DNA of 64,000 bases from Xenorhabdus kozodoii (GTDB lineage: Bacteria; Pseudomonadota; Gammaproteobacteria; Enterobacterales; Enterobacteriaceae), in contig NZ_NJCX01000003.1 in the NCBI RefSeq assembly GCF_002632875.1, forward strand, positions 1 through 64,000. The letters run 5' to 3'. A model generated the notes under the pieces. It was not told the origin of the DNA. It was given only the letters and a program-made list of their open reading frames with translations, and ran no database searches. This document shows positions 1-9,200 of the stretch, piece by piece (the stretch's first letter is position 1; the number at the start of each line of letters is the position of its first letter). Position numbers and translations under genes: made by a program.

Positions 1-30
1 AGGTTCAGACAGCGTGATATTCGATTTCAT
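1..30 (-). CDS. Possible 5' end of a leftward gene cut by the window edge
   Basis: An ATG on the minus strand at 30-28 opens a frame reading MKSNITLSEP up to the window edge. Ten codons are too few to assign a family. A TATAAT-like hexamer and a 15-base inverted repeat lie just upstream on the same strand, which would suit a gene divergent from the SDR gene at 385. No clear Shine-Dalgarno precedes the ATG, so this may not be a gene start. Confidence 0.25.
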   Translation of the reverse strand, partial: MKSNITLSEP

Positions 31-384
31 AAGAACAGTTGGTCAGTCATCGGATTACTGATTATAACACCAATGCAGATAGTTTATCTGATCAACTTAA
101 TACAAAAAACTTATTGATTTTTAATGAAATTAATTCATTTTAGTTCGCAAAAAAATCTTTTATATGTGTAAAAATATTCTTTTGAGAGAAATCAAAATCA
201 ATGTGTTAGGATTGTTATCATTTGTTTTTAAATAATTTTTATGAATTACATTATAGATGAAATTTTGTGATTGAGACGTGATTTTTCGATCATGATTTAT
301 AATAGACATGTATTCTTGTTACTATATAGTATATAAATATTTAGCTTTCATAACCAGTAATACTTTGTAAAATAGGTGTGAATT
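31..384. other. AT-rich intergenic region with candidate divergent promoters
   Basis: This spacer lies between the possible leftward gene and the SDR gene. It holds a perfect inverted repeat, CAGATAGTTTATCTG (76-90), a TATAAT hexamer at 298-303 on the plus strand without a well-spaced -35, and the palindrome ACTATATAGT (321-330). The SDR gene has a GGTG ribosome-binding site about 8 bases before its ATG. No open frame of coding character was seen. Confidence 0.4.
76..90. promoter_or_regulatory. 15-bp inverted repeat, candidate operator
   Basis: CAGATA-GTT-TATCTG is a perfect 6+3+6 inverted repeat. It lies about 20 bases upstream of a TATAAT-like element reading left, between two probably divergent genes, as expected for a dimeric repressor or activator site. 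The binding protein is unknown. Confidence 0.3.
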
Positions 385-984
385 ATGAAAATACTTATAG
401 TTGGAGCAAGTGGAACAATTGGAAAAGCTGTTGCAGAGGAATTAAGTCAAAAACATGATATTATCTGTGCTGGTCGTAATAGTAACGATATTAAAGTAGA
501 TATCACCTCTCCTGAAAGCATTAAAAAGATGTATGAAAAAATTGGCTATATTGATAGCGTGGTCAGTGCAACAGGAAATGCTCATTTTGGAGCCATTCAA
601 GAATTAACCCCACAATTAAATGAAGTTGCGATTGAAAGTAAACTTAAAGGCCAAATAAATTTAGTTCTTTTAGGACTAAACTATATTAATGAACATGGTA
701 GTTTTACTTTGACTACAGGTATTATGAAAGATGATCCAATCTTACAAGGAGCATCAGCGGCGATGGCCAATGGTGGAGTCAGGTCTTTTGTAAAATCGGC
801 CGCCATTGAAATGCCAAGAAATATTCGTATAAACTGTGTTAGTCCTAATGTATTACAAGAATCATGGCATAAATACGGTGCTCTTTTCCCTGGATTTGAA
901 GCTGTACCTGTAAAAAGAGTGGCTTTGGCGTTCAAAAAAAGTATAGAAGGGGCTCAAACTGGTAAAGAATATAAAATTTACTAA
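385..984 (+). CDS. Short-chain dehydrogenase/reductase family protein (small, atypical)
   Basis: The 199-residue protein has an N-terminal Rossmann dinucleotide-binding motif, GASGTIGKA (residues 7-15), and the SDR core through INCVSPNVLQ near residue 155. It resembles the compact (~200 aa) SDR subfamily in which the usual catalytic YxxxK is absent: the equivalent stretch reads GGVRSFVKSAA, keeping the lysine but not the tyrosine. An NAD(P)-dependent oxidoreductase role is therefore only a fold-level assignment and the substrate is unknown. It sits 159 bases upstream of a broken flavoprotein oxidase locus and may once have belonged to the same amine or amino-acid pathway. Codons and spacers are very AT-rich compared with the core genes to the right. 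Confidence 0.8.
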   Translation: MKILIVGASGTIGKAVAEELSQKHDIICAGRNSNDIKVDITSPESIKKMYEKIGYIDSVVSATGNAHFGAIQELTPQLNEVAIESKLKGQINLVLLGLNYINEHGSFTLTTGIMKDDPILQGASAAMANGGVRSFVKSAAIEMPRNIRINCVSPNVLQESWHKYGALFPGFEAVPVKRVALAFKKSIEGAQTGKEYKIY

Positions 985-1035
985 TTATAAAGAATAAATG
1001 TTCATAATTTCGTATAAATATAATAATTCCATTTA

Positions 1036-1087
1036 AAGATGCGGTTTTAATATGTAAATTATTACATAAAAATAATAATCGCATCTT
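1036..1087. repeat. Nested inverted repeat between the SDR and oxidase genes
   Basis: Outer arms AAGATGCG (1036-1043) and CGCATCTT (1080-1087) enclose inner arms TATGTAA (1051-1057) and TTACATA (1062-1068). The structure could act as a weak terminator after the SDR gene or as a binding site. No T-run follows directly. Confidence 0.4.
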
Positions 1088-1143
1088 AATCCTTACAATT
1101 CATCGGATTCATTATTTTTAATTTTATTATATGGAGATTTATT

Positions 1144-2259
1144 ATGAAGAAAACCTATGACTTAATCATTGTAGGTGGAGGGTTGGTAGGCTTATCAACA
1201 GCATATAATGCAACTTCATATTATGGAGGTTATACACCTATTAAAGGAGAAAATATTCTTGTATTAGAAGAATCAACATTTTTTAATCAAAATTCTAGTA
1301 CAGCAGGCGCATCTCGTCAATTTCGGCTTCAATATAGTGAAAACTATATGTCGAAACTTGTCTTAGAATCAATGTATGAATGGAAAAAGTTGCAGAAGCA
1401 TTCATTGCATCCGCTGATATCCCATACAGGATGTTTATGGTTTGGCGATCCAATAATTCCTACAACTGAAGGGGGAATAATACCTGCCATAGATACTATG
1501 GATAAATTAGGAATTCCTTATCAGTCTTTATCGGCAAAAGAAATTGAAAACTTATACCTTTTTAAAAACATACCAACAAATTATACAGGTTTTTTTCAAG
1601 GTGATGGCGGAATTATAAATATCCCAGCTACTTTAAAGACTCTTTATAACGTCGCTTATAATAGAGGAGTACATCTGAAAGAAAATTGTCCAATTATCAG
1701 AATTGATTCAGATAAAAAAGAAGTTATTGTAACAAGCGAAGGTAATGTATTCCACGGTAAAAAAGTCGTAATAGCGGCAGGGCCATACACTAATAAACTA
1801 TTATCCTCTTTAGGAATCTATTTAGATATAGAAATATGGGATATGATATCAGCTTATTTTTGTAAAAAAGATTGTAATATAGACTACCCAACATGGTTTG
1901 TATTCCAAAAAGATAATGAAAAAAATTCTAACTTATACTATGGATTTCCAGAAGCTTATTGGAAAAACCCCGGATATATTCGAGTAGCACCAGACTATCC
2001 ATTCAATATATTAGAAGATCCTGAACAACGAACTTTACCAACAGATAATGACCTTATAGGAACTAGTAACTGGGTAAAAAATCATATGAAAGGTTTAGAT
2101 CCAGAACCAAAGCTCACTTCAACTTGTATGCTAGCATTACCTAAAAATGGACAACTGATGTATCTTGATTCTTTAGATACGTCTCCTAATATTGTTGTTT
2201 ATACTGCTGGATGGGGAGCTAAGTTTGCGCCATTGTTAGGAAAAATTTGTGCTCAGTAG
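1144..2259 (+). pseudogene. Sarcosine-oxidase-like FAD-dependent oxidoreductase, 3'-truncated
   Basis: The 371-residue frame is a DAO-superfamily flavoprotein. IIVGGGLVGLSTAYNA (residues 8-23) is the GxGxxG FAD-binding motif, STAGASRQFRLQY matches the region after the first strand in monomeric sarcosine/N-methyl amino acid oxidases, and STCMLALPKNG carries a cysteine where that family attaches FAD covalently. The family continues about 30 residues past the GWGAKFAPLLG motif, but here the frame stops almost at once (KICAQ). The next bases encode the middle of a different flavoenzyme, so the 3' end appears lost by deletion. GGAG lies about 8 bases before the ATG. The truncated product might still fold. 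Natural substrate unknown. Confidence 0.7.
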
Positions 2260-3310
2260 GTCAAGAAGGTTACAATTTTTTAGCTGATGCAGGAGGATAT
2301 TATTCAAATACAATTAACTGGAATGCAGCTGAATCTATGTCTTACATGGTAGGGGATTTTACACCATCTGACGTAGAATATAAAACTATTGAAAATGGGT
2401 TTGACCAAGTAGCTTATTCCTTAGCAAAAAAATATACTAATATTCCTGGTTCAAAACTTTGGCTAAAAAACTCTTTAGTAACTTTCAAACGAAATAATGG
2501 TGATGGTCGTCGTTATTCTTTACAATTTTGGAATAAAAACAGAAAAGTTTATTGGAATGTTAATTCAGATATTATTATTTTGGCAATGCCAAAACGTTCC
2601 CTTGAACTATTAGACCAAAAAAATTTTTTCTTTGATAAGTATTCTAGTCATAAATTACAAGAGCATATCAATGCTGTTATTTCTGAGCCATCACTAAAAA
2701 TGCTAATGGGATTTGAATATCCCTGGTGGACTGAACAATTTGGAACTAACGCAGGAAAATCCATTACTGATTTATCTATTCGTCAATGCTATTATTTTGG
2801 TACTGACCCGAAAAATTCTCACTCATTATTTCTATCAAGCTATAACGACATGAGGTCAGTTACATTCTGGAAAGCATTAATGAGAATAAAAGATAAACAA
2901 TCTATATATGAACCACATCCAACAAAAATAGTTTCACAAGAAAATTTAAAGAGGATATTCTTCCCGGTAATCCTGTTCCTAAACACTTAGTTAAGGAAGC
3001 AATTAATCAGGTTAAAGAACTACATGGTATAGATATTCCATTACCTTACATTGCAAGAATTAAAGATTGGTCTGAAGATCCATATGGTGGTGGATACCAT
3101 GCATGGAAAGCAGGCGTCTCAGTAGGAGAAGCTATACCTTTTATGAGGCATCCAATAAAAAATGAATCTGTGCATATTATAGGAGAAGCATATTCAGGTG
3201 ATCAAGGCTGGATCGAGGGTGCATTTTGTGTAGCAGAAAAACTGTTACAAGAATGTTTTGGTCTAAACTGGCCAAACTGGTTAGATGATAAATATTATTT
3301 AGGAAGATAA
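2247..3310 (+). pseudogene. Flavin amine oxidase (monoamine/L-amino-acid oxidase-like) remnant: 5' deleted and frameshifted
   Basis: Two frames together encode the C-terminal two thirds of a PF01593-type amine oxidase. The first runs 2247-2990, including ADAGGYYSNTINWNAAE. The second starts near 2955 and ends at TAA 3310, including HIIGEAYSGDQGWIEGA, the conserved C-terminal FAD-contacting motif. The N-terminal FAD-binding GxGxxG segment (about 150 residues) is missing, and the fragment abuts the truncated sarcosine-oxidase-like gene. The frame changes in an A-rich stretch near 2950-2957, consistent with loss of one base. A sequencing error could explain the frameshift but not the missing N-terminus. 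Probably a dead gene from an amino-acid or amine oxidation cluster. Confidence 0.75.
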
Positions 3311-3315
3311 TAATA

Positions 3316-3390
3316 TATACCAATCTAACTTCAAGATGCGTGTGATTTCATATCGTGTTGTAAATTGCAACTTGAAGTTTAATGCGTATA
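3316..3390. repeat. Palindromic intergenic element, short copy (75 bp)
   Basis: It begins tataccaatctaacttcaag and ends cttgaagtttaatgcgtata, so the two ends are imperfect inverted repeats. The same ends bound the 105-bp elements at 27216-27320 and 37803-37907. This copy lacks their GC-rich central hairpin and looks like an internally deleted member. It lies directly after the amine oxidase remnant. Confidence 0.65.
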
Positions 3391-3444
3391 GTTAACCTAA
3401 GTTTTTCTTAAGGATAGCTATTTTAAAGTCATGCGGATTTAAAC

Positions 3445-3507
3445 TCGGCTTTCTCGATTGAAATGTATAAAAGACTACTCCTAATGTTACTTCTAACAGA
3501 AAGCCGA
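3445..3507. repeat. Inverted repeat with 10-bp arms
   Basis: TCGGCTTTCT (3445-3454) and AGAAAGCCGA (3498-3507) are perfect inverted arms separated by 43 bases, just upstream of the ISAs1 transposase remnant. They might be residual mobile-element structure or a hairpin; neither is shown. Confidence 0.35.
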
Positions 3508-3545
3508 CTATTCTTTTATTTCTTTTAGCAAACTATTTCACTCAT

Positions 3546-4030
3546 CACATTTTGCCTAAACTTTCCCTTGTCGTCATCTCCATTATCATGGGGACCGAAG
3601 ACTGGCAAAATATTGATACTTATGGCCGCACCAAAATGAAATGGTTGAAAAAATATCCTCCATTTCTCCGCTGGTATACCATTGCAAGAATACTATGCAC
3701 TATATCTAGCTTGATCTCCTGCTGGAAGCCTTACTGAACTGGGTCAATAAACAGCGGGAATTGGGCACATCGCCTTTGGTGGGAAAGTCCTACCGTAACG
3801 ACAAGAAAAATGCCATCCAATGAGCCACTGCCTATGATACCAAGGTGAGATTGGCGTTGAATCAAAAAGCGACCATCACAAAAACGGTGAAATCAGCCCC
3901 GCCTGTCAGATACTGTGATACTCTTAACCTGAAAGATACCTCGATACCTTGCATTGCCAGCGTGAAAACCCTGGAAAAGACCAGTAAAAAGAAAGCCTAT
4001 GTAGTCGTTCGGGGGAGTAAAAAGAAATAA
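3546..4030 (+). pseudogene. Decayed ISAs1-family (H-repeat type) transposase
   Basis: Fragments in different frames match successive parts of ISAs1-type transposases. The N-terminal segment includes TEDWQNIDTYGRTKMKWLKK and YTIARIL; then come ALLNWVNKQRELGTSP, a SYRNDKKNA segment (the family's GSYRxxxK region) and, in the ORF at 3845-4030, DTLNLKD and VKTLEKTSKKKAYVVV. Much internal sequence and the C-terminal half are missing, with stops and frameshifts between blocks, so it cannot encode a transposase. No intact terminal inverted repeats were identified. Confidence 0.75.
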
Positions 4031-4060
4031 CGGAGAAGGAATATTATTTCCTTCTCCGTT
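4029..4060. terminator. Bidirectional terminator between the IS remnant and ldtD
   Basis: AACGGAGAAGGA (4029-4040) pairs perfectly with TCCTTCTCCGTT (4049-4060) around an 8-base loop and is followed by TTTG on the plus strand. It lies downstream of leftward ldtD and of the rightward IS remnant. Confidence 0.7.
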
Positions 4061-4111
4061 TTGTGATATTGGGTTTATACCTTCAAGCATCATTAATAAT
4101 GAAAGAAGTTC

Positions 4112-5827
4112 TCACTTATTTCTGGCTATCACAATTTTGATAAGCGCCCCTGAATGTTGTCTTGCATTCATATCATAACCATAGATATCATCTCGATATT
4201 GTGGTTTGCCTTTTTCATCAACCCAGGCTGTCTGGTAGTAGAGAAATACCGGTATTTTTTTGGGGATATTAACATATTTTGTTGACCATGTTTTCAATGA
4301 ACTATTCACCTTGGTTTTATTCCAACCTGCATCACCCAATAGCATATTAGCCAATTCGGGTGCTTTATTAACACGTACACAACCCGAACTTACCGCTCGC
4401 ATTTCCCGGTTAAAAGAAGCCTGATTAGGGGTATCATGTAAATAAATCGCTTCTGAATTTGGCATATTAAATTTAAAACGCCCCAATGAGTTAGTGGGGC
4501 CAGGCGCCTGCCTTATACGATAAGGGAATTTATTCGGCGTTATTACACTCCAGTTAATCAATGATGGATCGATAACTTTGGCATCATTGCCCCAACTGGA
4601 AAAAACCGTATATCCACGTGTGCGGAAATAACTTGGGTCACGCATCGCCCTGGGTGCGATATCTTTGCGTGTCATGCTGGTTGGGACGTTCCACGGAGGG
4701 TTGATCACCACATTATTGAGTTCACTACTCATAATGGGGGTTTTACGGCTCGGCCGTCCAACGACCACTTTAGAATCCAATATTTCTTTGCCATCTAAAT
4801 AATAGAAAAGTGAGTAATCAGGTATATTAACTAAAATGCCGGTTGGGATATCTCCGGGAATAATCCGTAATCGTTGAATATTTAATGCCATAATGCGGGC
4901 GCGGATTTGCGGGGTCGTATTTAACCAGGCTTTCGTAGATTTACCGATAACCCCATCAGCCGACAACCCGTGCAGGGCTTGAAAACGTTTTACCGCCGCG
5001 ATTAATTCCTTACCGTAAACCTTATTATCGGATTTGGCAGCAGAGAGATCCAACATGCCCGAATGTGCCAATATTTTCCTTAATGCAATAACGCTTTCAC
5101 TACTTTGTCCGGGTCTTAGCGTTCCTGTAAATGAAAACTCAGCCCACGGCGGTTGTTCAACCAATTGAGCCAGCATTTCCTTACGCATATTTTCATACAT
5201 AGGATGATTCGGTGATAAACTCGTAATATAAGAAAAAACACTATTATTATTGATATGTTGTTGCCATGTATGAATTAAAGCGGCAGGAGGTAACTCAATT
5301 TTATAAGGCGATTTGCCATATAACCACAAATTGCCTTTTTTATCGATATTATTAATAAAATGGAGGTAACCTAACATCGCATCAGATAAAATAATATCAC
5401 GCCCCATTTCGCTTAATTCAGGAGTGTGGAGTTGTATCAGCCATTTTTCAAATTGGGGCTGAAAACCCGCAAGTGATATTTCAACCAATTGTTCTTCAAA
5501 CTGTTTAATGGCTTTTTTATCTGTCCACAGTGGCTGCATTTTATTATCGGCATATAAAGTCACCAAGCGATCCAGAAATATCGGTTTTACTTGTTGTGGC
5601 AACCAAATTTGTAACTGTTTTCGATTTTGGTCACTGGAAAGCACCGGGGAACCAGACACTGTCTTACCAGATAAAATAACAGCGCCTTCTTTTTTTGCTT
5701 CTACTGTTAATTGTTGTATACCCATCAATGACTGTTCATTTTGTTGGTGTGTAAAGGCTGCCTCTGATACCGCCAATGTGCTACAGATAAAAGAAACTTT
5801 CAGTAACCTGGCCGTGTTCTTCACCAT
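4112..5827 (-). CDS. ldtD: L,D-transpeptidase LdtD (YcbB)
   Basis: This periplasmic enzyme forms 3-3 (meso-DAP to meso-DAP) peptidoglycan cross-links. The 571-residue protein starts with a hydrophobic N-terminal export segment, has a peptidoglycan-binding-like domain (GLSADGVIGKSTKAWLN, near residue 300) and a YkuD catalytic domain with HDTPNQ and SSGCVRV, which supply the conserved His and nucleophilic Cys. Length fits the YcbB subfamily, longer than ErfK/YbiS-type enzymes. Its place downstream of mukB on the same strand is the E. coli arrangement. A mukB-side terminator at 6050-6071 and a 200-base spacer suggest it has its own promoter. Confidence 0.95.
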   Translation of the reverse strand: MVKNTARLLKVSFICSTLAVSEAAFTHQQNEQSLMGIQQLTVEAKKEGAVILSGKTVSGSPVLSSDQNRKQLQIWLPQQVKPIFLDRLVTLYADNKMQPLWTDKKAIKQFEEQLVEISLAGFQPQFEKWLIQLHTPELSEMGRDIILSDAMLGYLHFINNIDKKGNLWLYGKSPYKIELPPAALIHTWQQHINNNSVFSYITSLSPNHPMYENMRKEMLAQLVEQPPWAEFSFTGTLRPGQSSESVIALRKILAHSGMLDLSAAKSDNKVYGKELIAAVKRFQALHGLSADGVIGKSTKAWLNTTPQIRARIMALNIQRLRIIPGDIPTGILVNIPDYSLFYYLDGKEILDSKVVVGRPSRKTPIMSSELNNVVINPPWNVPTSMTRKDIAPRAMRDPSYFRTRGYTVFSSWGNDAKVIDPSLINWSVITPNKFPYRIRQAPGPTNSLGRFKFNMPNSEAIYLHDTPNQASFNREMRAVSSGCVRVNKAPELANMLLGDAGWNKTKVNSSLKTWSTKYVNIPKKIPVFLYYQTAWVDEKGKPQYRDDIYGYDMNARQHSGALIKIVIARNK

Positions 5828-6049
5828 AAGAGCTCACCTCATCTGATTATGTATCCAGCTATCCAATGAGTTATTATAATTATCCGCAGAGCCACTTTAT
5901 CAGAAAAGAATACTCATCATTATAGACCTAATTACGGCTTAAGACAGGGAACAGACCTTACCAGACTTGCTCTCATCAGGTGGAATAAAATTTAAGAAAA
6001 AGGCAATATTGACCATAATAATTTAAATTATAATGGCTTAAAAAAAGAA

Positions 6050-6071
6050 AAAGGTGCCTTTAAGCGCCTTT
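6050..6071 (-). terminator. Rho-independent terminator of the cmoM-mukFEB transcript
   Basis: Read leftward, AAAGGCGC pairs with the GC..CCTTT arm through one wobble and is followed by TTTTTCTTTTTT. It lies 190 bases past the mukB stop and before ldtD. Confidence 0.6.
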
Positions 6072-6092
6072 AGTCAGGATATATTTTTAAGA

Positions 6093-6251
6093 TTAATACT
6101 CAGAATTAATCACCACTTCTTCGCCGAACCGACCCGCTTTAGGTAAAGGTTGATAAGACGAGTTTGACGCCAACTTTTTTTGGTAAAAGGCTACCTTAAC
6201 TATTGAGATAAGGAAGGGACACACTGTGCCCCTTCTTCGCAGAAATATCAC
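6093..6251 (-). CDS. Short unassigned frame (52 codons) after mukB
   Basis: A GTG-initiated frame ends [11 protein letters not shown] about 20 bases before the terminator at 6050-6071. The last ~30 residues, from [20 protein letters not shown] onward, look more like a protein C-terminus than random sequence. There is no recognisable Shine-Dalgarno and no family was recognised. It may be the tail of a gene whose front was deleted, or a chance frame. Confidence 0.2.
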   Translation of the reverse strand: MIFLRRRGTVCPFLISIVKVAFYQKKLASNSSYQPLPKAGRFGEEVVINSEY

Positions 6252-6263
6252 TCAATGACGAAG

Positions 6264-9200
6264 TTATTCTTGCAATATAGGCTGAGCCTGTATTTGTAAC
6301 TGCTCAGTAGCCGGAGCATCCTGCCCAAAACCACGCAGCCCAACAACATGTACATGCTCTTGGTTATTGAAAATTTTACGTACCAGCTTATAGGTCGTCC
6401 CTTTTTCTGGACTGATATTTTCCGGTGCAGCGATAATTAGCTGCATATGCAAGCGTTCACATAGCTCAAATAATGTTGCAATAGATTTCGCATCCAATCG
6501 GGCCGCTTCATCAAGGAATAGCAACCGGCATGGGGAAATATCTTTACCACGCAGACGACGGGACTCTTCTTCCCAACTCTGCACGACCATGACCAGAATG
6601 GACATCCCCGTACCAATGGCTTCCCCGGTAGAAAGCGCCCCACTTTCCGCTTTTAACCAGCCATCCGAACCTCGATTGACTTCAACGTCCAATTCAAGGT
6701 AATTGCGGTAATCCAGCAACTCTTCACCAATGGTTTGGGGTAAACGCTGCCCCATATCCATTTGCGGGTTCAGACGCTGATAAAGTTTCGCCATCGCTTC
6801 TGAAAAGGTCAAACGCTGGCTTTTGAACAGATCCTGATGCTGTTCCTGCTGCTCAGAAAGCACATCCAGTAACAGGGAATGACTTTCACGTACATTCACG
6901 TTCAGGCGTACGCCACCAACCTGCCCAAAAGAAACTGCCTGCAACCCCTGGTTCAGCATGCGAATACGGTTTTGCTCGCGTTGGATGGTCTTACGGATGA
7001 TATTCGCCACGCTTTTGGCGCTAATCGCCAGTGTCTGCTCACGGGCGGTTAATTCTTCGGTCAAGCGTGCCAGCTCAATTTCCATCTGTTCAATGGCATC
7101 AACAGGGTCATCCGTGCGGATAATATCCTGCCGGATGCGTTCACGCAGATGTTGGTAAACCGCAACGAAAAATTGGATCTTACGCTCAGGGCGTTTTGGA
7201 TCTTCCGACAAACGTAACGCATCGCGCAAGTGTTCATTATCAGCGACTGCCAGGCGCAATGCACCCAGCGCCTTATCCGACATTGAACGCAGATCATCCC
7301 CCTCCATATAGGCCAGTTCTCGACGGTGTAAACGACGTTCAACGCCATTGTCTTTCACCATACGCATCACGGCACACCAGCCCGCTTTAGACGAAACCAC
7401 CTGTTCACGTTTCAGGCAATAATCACGCTCAGATTTGCGCAATTTCTTCTGGAGGTTTTCCATTTCCGCCTCACAGAACGCGATCTGTTTCTCAAGTTGG
7501 TTGATACGGGAACGATTAGCATTCACCGCAGCGTGGAGCTGATCACGACGTTCACGGGCGCGGCTTTCGGCATTGGCATCTGCCTGGACACCAATATCTT
7601 TCATCTCCTGCTCAAGTTCTTTCAACATATCTTGCTTAGTGTCATAAGAACTTTTCAGTGATGCCAATACCTGGTTGAACTGTGCAAATTGTGCCCGTTG
7701 CTGGCGCAATTGTTCACGCGTCCGGCTACGATCAGATTCTGCGTGCTCAAGACGTTGGCGCAGATGATCATTCAGGTCAGCATTTTCATTGAGCATACCG
7801 GCAGAGTCGCTGTAACTAAAATGCGCACGGCGCTGTATAACTTCCGTCAAGGCAAAGGCTTGCTGTTTGGCCTGATTCTGGCTGTGTTTGGCTGATTCAT
7901 AATCTTTTTGCAACTGTTCATGCTGCTGTGGATCACTTTGTAAAGCCGAAACCCACGGTTCAAGTTTAGCCAGGGCGTTACCGTGTTGTTGCAGGAAACG
8001 CGCCGCCTCCTGAGCTTCACTCATTTCTTCACGCACCGTTTCCACGCGATCAAGCAAGGCTTCATCCAACAACACCGCCACTTGTGGGATCAGACGATTC
8101 AATAGTGACAGGCTCTCTTTCACCTGAACACGTTTTTGCTGATGCTGCTGGGACTGAGTTTCAAATTGAGATAATTCTCGCTCCAGTTCAGTACGACGCT
8201 GATTCAGATAACGGATCTCTGCTTCTGGATCGTCATCAAATGCAACAGAAAGGTGTTTCCCGATAAAACGGCTGAACGCCTGGTGCGCACGTTGGATCTT
8301 CTGCACATCAAATGAAAGTGTCGCATAGCGCTCTGCCAGCGTATCACGCTCAAGGCTAAGCGCTTCCAGTCGATTTTCTCTGGCTGCCCGTCCAAATAAG
8401 GGAACCTCAGGGTAACGGGAATAACGCCATTGGCGATCGGATGATTTCACCAGAACGGCGTTTTCCTGCTCTTCAAAACTGAACACACTGTCATCGAAAG
8501 ATTGTGGATCGCCTTCGATGAGATAGAGATCTTCCGGGCAATCTTCCAATGTTTCCAGATGTGGACGAACCAGTGAGAGATCAGGCATGACGATTGCGTG
8601 ACGCGCAGGACCATAGAGGGCAGAGAAATAAGGTGCGTCATCAAGGGTAATATCGTCATAAATTTCAGACAGTAAAACACCACCAAAGCGTTCAGCCAAT
8701 GCAAGCAATCGGCTATCTTCGGCACCACTGGGTTGGTTCAGACGCTCAATCTGTTTTTCCAGCTCACGTTTTTGGGCAGCAATATCATCACGCTCGACAG
8801 TCAGTTCGCGTTCCTGTTCAAGCAATTGCTGCATATATTCAGTGACATCGTGACTATTTTCGAATGTTTCATTGCACTGTTCACTAAGCTGATTTAAGGC
8901 TTCCTGTGCTGCCAACCACACTGGCGCCCGTGCAATCAGATCCTGAATTTTTTTCTTAACCTGTTCAAATTCCTGACGTATTTGAATCCGACGTTCACCA
9001 CTTTCATTGGCGCTCAGGCTTAATTCTTCTCGCTGGGCCTCCAATTCACCCTGCAATGTTTCCAGATCTTCCACCTGGTATTGTTGGTTATGGCGCTTAC
9101 AGAATTCTTCCAGCAAGCGCTCTGCATTTTGCTGGCTATTTAGGCGTTGTTCCAATTCGGCCAACTGGATACGCAAAGGTTGGACGCGCTCAGCCAAATG

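Larger units (their letters stand above)
5828..6263. other. mukB-ldtD intergenic region
   Basis: 436 bases between two leftward genes. It holds an 8-bp hairpin just after mukB (6214-6238), a short GTG-initiated frame at 6093-6251, a terminator at 6050-6071, then an AT-rich stretch (5850-6045) that probably carries the ldtD promoter. No RNA gene was recognised. Confidence 0.5.

Noticed and set aside
385..984. Loss of the SDR catalytic tyrosine as a sign of a dead gene
   Set aside because: The compact SDR subfamily it resembles also lacks a standard YxxxK, and the frame is otherwise intact with a good ribosome-binding site.
2940..2990. Programmed ribosomal frameshift in the amine oxidase
   Set aside because: The A-rich stretch is not a strong slippery heptamer followed by a structure, and the gene already lacks its N-terminus, so simple decay is more likely.
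3552..4030. Two 61-codon frames as independent small genes
   Set aside because: Both match different parts of ISAs1 transposases and are fragments of one dead gene.
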